A stretch of DNA of 21,119 nucleotides from Verrucomicrobiales bacterium (lineage in GTDB: Bacteria; Verrucomicrobiota; Verrucomicrobiia; Limisphaerales; UBA9464). The notes under the pieces are model-generated. The model ran no database searches. It was not told the DNA's origin and worked only from the letters and a program-made list of their open reading frames with translations. The stretch lies in assembly GCA_003445095.1 (NCBI GenBank), contig DLVS01000258.1, positions 1-21,119 of the forward strand, written 5' to 3'. A program made the translations under genes and the position numbers. How positions within the stretch are numbered: position 1 is the stretch's first letter; each line of letters begins with the position of its first letter. Of this stretch, positions 15,865 through 21,119 are shown piece by piece.

Positions 15865-17028
15865 TCATCGCCCCCCAAACCAATGGCCCAGGACCGGCCC
15901 AAACCAGGCCGTCGCCCATTGCTTGCCCCCGAAAACCCAAATGACGGAAGCCACCGCCAGGTAAGGTCCGTAACCCACGCGCCCTGACCATTTCTGTCGG
16001 CCAAGCGCAATCATCAGCAGCGCGACCGCCGAACCGATCACCGCACTTCCAAACAAGGCAAACACCGTCGCCGGTGCACCGAGGAACGCGCCAATGGCGG
16101 CCATGAACTTCACGTCGCCCAAACCCATGGCCTCGCGCGGAAGATCAATCTGATCCGTGACGACGGCGAGATAAGGTTCGGCCTCCGCGGACAACACTTC
16201 CTCTCCAATGCGCAAGCGAGGCGGTTGTTCGGCGAGTTGCAGCTCGACTCGCTGATTCGCGTAACACCGGTCGGCCAGCTCAACCTGTTGCGCGGTCATT
16301 CGCACCGTATCGGAAGTCCGGTAAAAGATATCCTCGTAGGGAACTTCTCCCGAAGGCAGCACCACACCCGTCTCATGAAAGACGACGCGGGTGGCGCCGT
16401 TAACCGTGACGCGTTGTCGGCCGAAGGCGAGCTTGCCAGCGCGAAGCACGCAGTACACGAGTCCGGCTCCGACCACGACACCCAGGCCGCTGCGTTTGAG
16501 TCCTTCGGCGGCGGAATTGGCGCCGTGCAATTCCGGGACGAAGGCGGAAAAGAGGAAGCCGACGACGGCGCCGCCCAACGTGATTTCATCCGGGATGATC
16601 AGATATTCGAGGTCAATGAACGTGGCCGCGATAAAGCCTGCGAAAAGCACGCACAACGCGACTGCCACCAATGGCTGCTCGCGGGCAAATACGATCCAAG
16701 TGAGCACAAACAAAAATGCCGTCAGGGCTTCCACGCCGAGATAACGCGGGGAAATGGCCTCTCCACAGAACCGACAACGCCCCCGCAGCCAGAGCCAAGA
16801 AACAATCGGCAGGTTATACTTCAGTGGAATGCGGGTGCCGCACTTCGGGCAATGCGAGGGCGGCGCGACGACACTTTCGCCGCGAGGCAAGCGATGAATG
16901 ACGACGTTGAGAAAGCTACCGACAATCAATCCCAACGCGACCCACGCCAAAGTCCAAATCGGAAACGGCAGGCCCCAGATGGTCGGCATCCACCAGTCGA
17001 TGGGCAGCCCCAAGAGTCGGTCGGTCAT
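15865..17028 (-). CDS. pilD: type IV prepilin peptidase (A24 family) with a central insertion
   Basis: From ATG 17028 this protein has 387 residues. This start gives an ATGA overlap with aroE, and upstream in-frame sequence lies within aroE. An N-terminal hydrophobic segment leads into GSFLNVVIHRLPRGES. The zinc-binding loop uses C60/C63 (CPKC) and C85/C88 (CRFC). Catalytic aspartates are D139 (ATFIDLEYLIIPDEIT) and D305 (MGLGDVKFMAAIGAFLG). Multiple membrane helices follow, with GYGPYLAVA near the end. The enzyme cleaves and N-methylates type IV prepilins and pseudopilins at the inner membrane. D139 and D305 are 166 residues apart, against about 64 in the Vibrio TcpJ enzyme, because a soluble, beta-rich insertion (about 204-298) lies between them. 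No pilin genes are in the window. Confidence 0.92.
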   Translation of the reverse strand: MTDRLLGLPIDWWMPTIWGLPFPIWTLAWVALGLIVGSFLNVVIHRLPRGESVVAPPSHCPKCGTRIPLKYNLPIVSWLWLRGRCRFCGEAISPRYLGVEALTAFLFVLTWIVFAREQPLVAVALCVLFAGFIAATFIDLEYLIIPDEITLGGAVVGFLFSAFVPELHGANSAAEGLKRSGLGVVVGAGLVYCVLRAGKLAFGRQRVTVNGATRVVFHETGVVLPSGEVPYEDIFYRTSDTVRMTAQQVELADRCYANQRVELQLAEQPPRLRIGEEVLSAEAEPYLAVVTDQIDLPREAMGLGDVKFMAAIGAFLGAPATVFALFGSAVIGSAVALLMIALGRQKWSGRVGYGPYLAVASVIWVFGGKQWATAWFGPVLGHWFGGR

Positions 17029-17948
17029 GGCGCGGCTCCGTACACTTCGGTTTGCAGCGCGCGGCGCATGACCTCTAAAGGCGCGGACCGCCCGGTCCAC
17101 AGCTCAAGGGCGGCCGCGCCTTGGTACAACAGCATCCCAAGACCATTCGCGGTGCGGCATCCGGCGGCCCGGGCGGCTCGCAAGAGCGGCGTTTCTGTCG
17201 GCCGATAAATCATGTCGTAAACTCCGTCGGCCTGGCTGAGCGGAAAAGCTTCTACGTCCAGCGGCAAATTGTCGCCGGGCCGCAGTCCGGCTGAAGTTGC
17301 ATTCAAAATGATTTCCACCGGTCCGGAAGGATAACCGACGGCCACATCAACGGCGGGTGTTCGCGTTTGAATCTCCTTGGCCAGCTCTTCCGACTTGGCC
17401 GTAGTGCGGTTCACCAGCCAGAGAGCACCGACGCCTTCGTCCGCCAATCGGAGCGCCGCCGTCCGCGCCGCCCCGCCGGCGCCGAGCAACACGATTCGAG
17501 CGGCACGCGGTTCGATACCCAAATCTTCGGCCAGACCTCGGAGAAGCGCATCAGCGTCGGTATTACAGCCCCGAGCCCGCACGCGTCCGCGAACCTCGTC
17601 AACCAGTCCGATCGGATGCCATTCGCCGGGGGTTGTTTCCGTTTCAAAGACCACCGTGTTGACGGCTCCGTATTCGCGCGCCGCGTCATCGAGGATGTCC
17701 ATTTCGGGAACGGCGAGGAGTTTGTGGGGCAAGGTCAGGTTGAGTCCGAGGAAACCGAGTTCACGCGCGCCGTGAATGGCGGCGGCTAAACGCTCCGGAG
17801 CGACTTCAGTCGCCACGTACGTCCAATCCAGTCCCAATTCGGCCAAAGCGGCATTGTGCATGGGCGGCGAGGCCGAGTGACGGATCGGTGAGCCCAAGAC
17901 CGCCAACAATCGCGTACGCGCCGTGGGCGATGGACGAAGAGGAGTCAT
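17025..17948 (-). CDS. aroE: shikimate dehydrogenase
   Basis: From ATG 17948 this protein has 307 residues; a GTG at 17999 in the same frame is a less likely start, since family members begin shortly before the LLAVLGSPIRHSASP motif. The substrate domain has catalytic K76 (NLTLPHK) and D131 (GCNTDADAL). The NADP-binding domain has GAGGAARTAALRL (156-168) and the NRT motif that selects NADPH. The C-terminal part has VYDMIYRPTETPLLRAA and NGLGMLLYQGAAALELW. It reduces 3-dehydroshikimate to shikimate in aromatic amino-acid synthesis. K76 and D131 are about 55 residues apart, against about 37 in Escherichia coli, because of an insertion with TPGEWHPIGLVDEVRGRVRA. It is translationally coupled to pilD (ATGA). 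Confidence 0.93.
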   Translation of the reverse strand: MTPLRPSPTARTRLLAVLGSPIRHSASPPMHNAALAELGLDWTYVATEVAPERLAAAIHGARELGFLGLNLTLPHKLLAVPEMDILDDAAREYGAVNTVVFETETTPGEWHPIGLVDEVRGRVRARGCNTDADALLRGLAEDLGIEPRAARIVLLGAGGAARTAALRLADEGVGALWLVNRTTAKSEELAKEIQTRTPAVDVAVGYPSGPVEIILNATSAGLRPGDNLPLDVEAFPLSQADGVYDMIYRPTETPLLRAARAAGCRTANGLGMLLYQGAAALELWTGRSAPLEVMRRALQTEVYGAAP

Positions 17949-18062
17949 GTGCGCGCGGGAGCCTAAAGGTGTCCGCTGAACAGAGAAGCCGGAACTCACC
18001 TTAGCCTCGGAGCACGCCCGCCTCGATCCTGGCCCGCGGGTGGTGCGAAATCGCTCGGCGGG

Positions 18063-18152
18063 TTAACAGCGCTTCCACCGCGACTCCGGATCAACCTCTT
18101 TAAGTTTGAGTACGGTGCTGGCCTTCCGAGCGATGCATTCTGGGCAGTACAT
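18063..18152 (-). CDS. possible tiny Cys-motif protein or fragment
   Basis: This is a 29-residue frame, MYCPECIARKASTVLKLKEV plus DPESRWKRC, with a CPEC knuckle and a terminal Cys. The same frame is open upstream to 18200 with another CPEG, suggesting a zinc-ribbon relic or a longer protein with a non-ATG start. It lies between the last gene of the cyclase cluster and aroE, in the same orientation. The protein-like composition is the only evidence. Confidence 0.22.
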   Translation of the reverse strand: MYCPECIARKASTVLKLKEVDPESRWKRC

Positions 18153-18222
18153 TTCGAGTGGCCGCCGCCTCCGCCCCTCGGGGCATGCCAGCCTGGTTCC
18201 TTAGGCCCAAGCCCGAACGGCC

Positions 18223-18699
18223 TTAACACGAGAGATTGTTGTCCCGGACGCGAAACCCGCTTCCCGCAACCAGAATCTGCATGAAGCGATCGCCGCCCAG
18301 GTGCACGAAACCGTTCTCAATGCACGGGGGAATTTGAACCAAGTTGTAACGACGATTTTCAGGAGGCGGCAGGGAAGGATCCCATACTGGTGGGGTTGGC
18401 TGGAAGCACTCCAATTGAGCCACCGCTTCAAAAAAGAGATCCGGCGGTTTGAAAAAGCGAACAACGCACCTGACATTTCCTGAAAGGATCACCTGCTGGT
18501 GAATCCCCAGGCAACGATTTGGAAATTCTGTTCCCTGGTCAATCGTTTCGGAAGTGATCCCACCCAGAGCATCCACGGTAACGATCTTGACGGATCCCGC
18601 CGCTCCAAACCAATAGTCGGTCAAGATCAACCACACATTGTTCGACGGCGGCCCGCTCGAAATGGTGACATTTTCGATCTTAGAAAACTCAATGGCCAT
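18223..18699 (-). CDS. hypothetical protein, 158 residues
   Basis: I do not recognise a family. The sequence starts MAIEFSKIENVTISSGPP and alternates short hydrophobic strands (NNVWLILTDYWFG, SVKIVTVDALGG, QVILSGNVRCVVRFF), which suggests an all-beta fold. A proline-rich stretch (PTPPVWDPSLPPPENRR) sits at about residues 101-117. Four cysteines are present, the last of them terminal. There is no signal peptide or membrane helix. It follows the proline-rich small gene by 23 bases and would be the fourth gene of the cyclase cluster. Good codon bias and tight spacing support it as a real gene; its role is unknown. Confidence 0.7.
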   Translation of the reverse strand: MAIEFSKIENVTISSGPPSNNVWLILTDYWFGAAGSVKIVTVDALGGITSETIDQGTEFPNRCLGIHQQVILSGNVRCVVRFFKPPDLFFEAVAQLECFQPTPPVWDPSLPPPENRRYNLVQIPPCIENGFVHLGGDRFMQILVAGSGFRVRDNNLSC

Positions 18700-18722
18700 A
18701 GAGGACGAGTAAGCAGTTTGAG

Positions 18723-19091
18723 CTAACCACGAATCCCAATCGAACCGTCGTTGGTGAAGATTCTGCGCCGGGACGGGCTACCGGAACCCGCCGATTGAAC
18801 GTACGCCCCGTTGTATGGAGTAATGGAGGTGTTGGATGCAGTGGCGAACTGTACCGTGCTCAAACGGGCTGCTCCGGGCCCTTTCACCACCGCATACAGC
18901 GGATCCACGTTGCTGTGTTTCTTGGCCTCAGCCTTGCCTCCCGAAAGGACCTCATACTCATCTGCTTCGTTGACAAGGTGGGCGTAGTTGGGATCAAGCG
19001 GTACCGGAGGGGAATTCGGAGGTTGTGCCGGATACTGATTCACCTTGCTCGTCGGCGCAGCCGGAGAAGTCTGCTTGATCGAGATAGGCAT
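18723..19091 (-). CDS. hypothetical small protein with proline-rich N-terminus
   Basis: This protein has 122 residues and no family that I recognise. The first 35 residues are rich in Pro, Ser, Gln and Asn (SPAAPTSKVNQYPAQPPNSP), so probably disordered. A central acidic/charged part follows (LVNEADEYEVLSGGKAEAKK), and then a Ser/Thr/Gly-rich tail (TASNTSITPYNGAYVQSAGS) ends in a basic SPSRRR segment and IGIRG. There are no cysteines, no signal peptide and no membrane helix. It starts 24 bases after the glycosyltransferase-like gene and ends 23 bases before the 158-residue gene, all on the minus strand. A small modified or secreted substrate of the cluster is conceivable, but this is speculation from composition and context only. 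Confidence 0.65.
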   Translation of the reverse strand: MPISIKQTSPAAPTSKVNQYPAQPPNSPPVPLDPNYAHLVNEADEYEVLSGGKAEAKKHSNVDPLYAVVKGPGAARLSTVQFATASNTSITPYNGAYVQSAGSGSPSRRRIFTNDGSIGIRG

Positions 19092-19115
19092 CGCGTGGGA
19101 ATCGGATTGAGTTGG

Positions 19116-20267
19116 TTATGTTTTGGCGGTCGGTAGCTCATCGAAGTGGCGCATTTCGGTCAACTCGAAACTCGTTCCGGGTTCCGGGAAAAGAATTTCT
19201 GCGACGCCGACGACCGCGCCCGGATAGCCCGGACGCTTTACTTCCAGATTCGCGTCTTGCACCACCACCGTGCCGTCAATCCTTCCCAAGCGACAGTGGC
19301 CATCCCGCGAGCCGCGAAGCGGGAATGGAGGATCTGGATCCGGGGGTTGTGATTCCACGGTCAAGGGCCGATCCAACTGCCAAGCCCTGAGTGTCGCCGC
19401 CGCCGCCGGAAATCGGCTTAACAAATGCTGAGCCAGATGATTCACGTACGCAACCCGGGCTTCGCGGCAGCGGGGATAGAAATGTTTGGTGGACCAGAGA
19501 TGCAGGCATCGCGGATTGAATTCCAAGTGCTGTCGTCGTGGGTCGTAGCGGCCGATGGCCGCACCCCGAAGTCCATCCCTCCGGAGGAGCATGGAAACCA
19601 GCCGCTGTTCAGCAAAAAGCATGGCATCCGCCCAGTTTCGCCCCAGAGGATCGAAACCGACCGATTGACTCCGCAATGCCTCCGAAAATGACACCATGAA
19701 GCGAATGGCTTCCTGGGCGTAGCGTTGAGCGAAGGAAGGATCGGCAATGCTCAATATCCCCGCGTTCGCTGGCTCCACGCTCCAATCCCACTCCGGGCCG
19801 GAGAATCCAAATCGCCCATAGCGTTCTTCCTGATAACAGTAATCTGGGGATTCCAGGGGCTCCGTGTGCAAAATCACCACCGGAGCCTCGGCCCCAATCG
19901 GATGCCAGCAGATCGCGTCTGGATCCAGGCTGACCGCCGGTTCGGCAATGCTGCGCCAAGCGAATAGCTTTCCTGCCGACCAAAACACGGCGGGATGAAC
20001 GGTGTCGGGAATCGCTTCCAGTTCGGTGGAGATTCCACCGTTGTACACCCACTCCAACCCAACATTCCGAATGAATCGGAGCCCTCGCTCATCCGTGAAC
20101 AACTTGAGCCGGCCGTGGCGGCGGGCCTCCAAGGCACTGGCCAGCCAAGTCACCGCCTCGAAGTCGGGCAGATTGATCAGGGCTGAATCATTGATTCCGG
20201 ATTCTGCAAATTGCGGACGCGTCCAAAAGGTGTGAAAATAGAGCGCGGGAAGTAGTTCAGGGTTCAT
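19116..20267 (-). CDS. glycosyltransferase-like (GT-A-type, DUF6734-like) protein
   Basis: This 383-residue protein has no signal peptide. Several features resemble GT-A-type, capsule-related or DUF6734-like proteins. The opening is ALYFHTFWTRP and the start of the fold is AVTWLASALEARRHGRLKLF. HPAVFWSAGKLFAWRSI leads into SLDPDAICW, with a DxD-like D115/D117. The segment WSVEPANAGILSIADPSFAQRYAQ resembles the acceptor-side region, and LFAEQRLVSMLL is similarly conserved-looking. The C-terminal part (about 320-383) is beta-rich and reads as a separate domain. The family name is recalled, not verified. Its ATG overlaps the TGA of the cyclase gene (ATGA), tying its synthesis to the cyclase. The substrate is unknown. 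Confidence 0.65.
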   Translation of the reverse strand: MNPELLPALYFHTFWTRPQFAESGINDSALINLPDFEAVTWLASALEARRHGRLKLFTDERGLRFIRNVGLEWVYNGGISTELEAIPDTVHPAVFWSAGKLFAWRSIAEPAVSLDPDAICWHPIGAEAPVVILHTEPLESPDYCYQEERYGRFGFSGPEWDWSVEPANAGILSIADPSFAQRYAQEAIRFMVSFSEALRSQSVGFDPLGRNWADAMLFAEQRLVSMLLRRDGLRGAAIGRYDPRRQHLEFNPRCLHLWSTKHFYPRCREARVAYVNHLAQHLLSRFPAAAATLRAWQLDRPLTVESQPPDPDPPFPLRGSRDGHCRLGRIDGTVVVQDANLEVKRPGYPGAVVGVAEILFPEPGTSFELTEMRHFDELPTAKT

Positions 20268-21119
20268 GGAGGCAAGACGGATGACAAAGCTTCTGAATCA
20301 TCCCAAGGCACCTCGAAAACCTCGATGGGTTCCCGAATACCCTTCAGCAGTTTGGAGCCCAGCGAGCGGCAACGCGATGCCAGAATCGGCGTTCCTCGCT
20401 CGATCTCCCGCAACGTCGTGGCGCTGATTAGGATTTGTCCCCCCTGGGCGAATCCTTCCAGCCGGCTGGCGATATTCACATCGCGTCCGAACACCGTGTA
20501 GTTGGATACGATATTGCCTCCACCCAGGGTTCCGACGGTGACCTCGCCGGTATGGATTCCGATCCCAAACGAAAGCAGCGGGAGCATGCGCAGAGGACGC
20601 TGCGCGGACTTGGCCAGCACAAGATTGTCCTGTTCGCGTCGGACGTTTTCGGCCTTGCGTTCGTCATTCAATTGTTTGATGCGCCGTTGCGCCGCCATCG
20701 CCGCCAATACACACGGCAAGGCATGTGACTCACGCGGCAACGGTGCCCCCCAAAATGCCATGACACAGTCGCCGATATACTTGTCGAACGTCCCGTCGTG
20801 CTCCTTGAATAGCCGCGCGATCTCCGAGAGGTAACGATTGATGGTGGCCATAGACTCATCTGCCTCTCTTCGTGCAAAGTCGTTGGCGGTCTCCGGGCTC
20901 GCGTTGGTCTCCCGGGTGATTTGCGCCACGTACTGGTGGGCCTGATCCACCATGGCGGTGAACCCCCTCAAGTCAGCGAAGGCGATGGTGACTGTCCGAT
21001 GCGAGCCCCCTGCCCTTTGCTCCAATTGTTTTTCCCATTCGGCGAAAACATTCTCCGATAAAACTCGCCGCCAAAGCGACTTTTGATCCGAGCGGACCAA
21101 CATCTCGTTGAGATCGGAA
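20264..21119 (-). CDS. class III adenylate/guanylate cyclase, probably partial at right edge
   Basis: The frame is open to the window edge; an internal ATG at 21103 (279 residues) may be the start, or the protein may continue upstream. Residue numbers are from that ATG. The catalytic domain has FADLRGFT with metal-binding D44, then FDKYIGDCVMAFWGAP with D112. FGIGIHTGEVTVG is the central strand. FGRDVNIASRLEG carries D208 at the base-specifying position, which favours ATP, with transition-state residues N210 and R214. All residues needed for activity in class III cyclases appear present. An insertion of about 25 residues (60-85) separates the first metal motif from the next helix. The stop overlaps the glycosyltransferase-like gene (ATGA). 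No cyclic-nucleotide-binding protein is visible nearby. Confidence 0.88.
   Translation of the reverse strand, partial: SDLNEMLVRSDQKSLWRRVLSENVFAEWEKQLEQRAGGSHRTVTIAFADLRGFTAMVDQAHQYVAQITRETNASPETANDFARREADESMATINRYLSEIARLFKEHDGTFDKYIGDCVMAFWGAPLPRESHALPCVLAAMAAQRRIKQLNDERKAENVRREQDNLVLAKSAQRPLRMLPLLSFGIGIHTGEVTVGTLGGGNIVSNYTVFGRDVNIASRLEGFAQGGQILISATTLREIERGTPILASRCRSLGSKLLKGIREPIEVFEVPWDDSEALSSVLPP

Noticed and set aside
18181..18225. GGCC...GGCC inverted repeat after the 158-residue gene as a terminator
   Set aside because: Only a four-base stem with a long loop and no U-tract; too weak to call.
20264..21119. Pycsar-type antiphage system
   Set aside because: Pycsar pairs a pyrimidine cyclase with a cyclic-nucleotide-sensing TIR or membrane effector. 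No such effector is adjacent, and D208 favours an adenine-type substrate.

Overview
The window (about 60% G+C by eye) looks like a chromosomal segment from a Verrucomicrobiota bacterium, most plausibly of the Limisphaerales/Pedosphaera type. This placement is inferred from family flavour only: HEAT proteins with a GKxLxxWxxQY motif after one membrane anchor, large secreted multidomain proteins ending in a short beta domain, TPR-sulfotransferases and BlaI/M56 pairs. No rRNA, tRNA, CRISPR array or intact transposase was found.

Layout. Bases 1-960 are poorly coding, with one possible partial gene running off the left edge on the minus strand and a decayed minus-strand frame. At 963-3050 lies a BlaI-type repressor gene, preceded by two identical half-site dyads that bracket a promoter. 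It is translationally coupled to an M56 (BlaR1-like) membrane metallopeptidase whose usual C-terminal sensor is replaced by a Wzz-like chain-length-determinant domain. Convergent to it, on the minus strand, is a kdpD-kdpE sensor kinase/response regulator pair with no kdpFABC in view. Bases 6589-8810 hold a truncated secreted-protein gene, a HEAT-repeat lipo- or membrane-anchored protein and a minus-strand remnant of a secreted beta-domain protein. Bases 8821-11115 encode a 764-residue secreted protein with a protease-associated (PA) domain apparently nested in a PA14-like domain. An imperfect inverted repeat follows at 11151-11317.

From 11346 to the right edge every confident gene is on the minus strand: a TPR-sulfotransferase; a two-gene operon of a DapA-family aldolase and an Old Yellow Enzyme-type oxidoreductase; a cluster of strong hairpins; a coupled aroE-prepilin peptidase pair; and a four-gene cluster running in from the right edge (class III nucleotidyl cyclase, coupled glycosyltransferase-like protein, two small unrecognised proteins).

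Four confident gene pairs use the ATGA stop/start overlap (blaI/M56, kdpD/kdpE, aroE/pilD, cyclase/GT-like), so translational coupling is a recurring device here. The least explained parts are the M56-Wzz fusion under a tandem-operator BlaI promoter, and the cyclase-GT-like-small-protein cluster.
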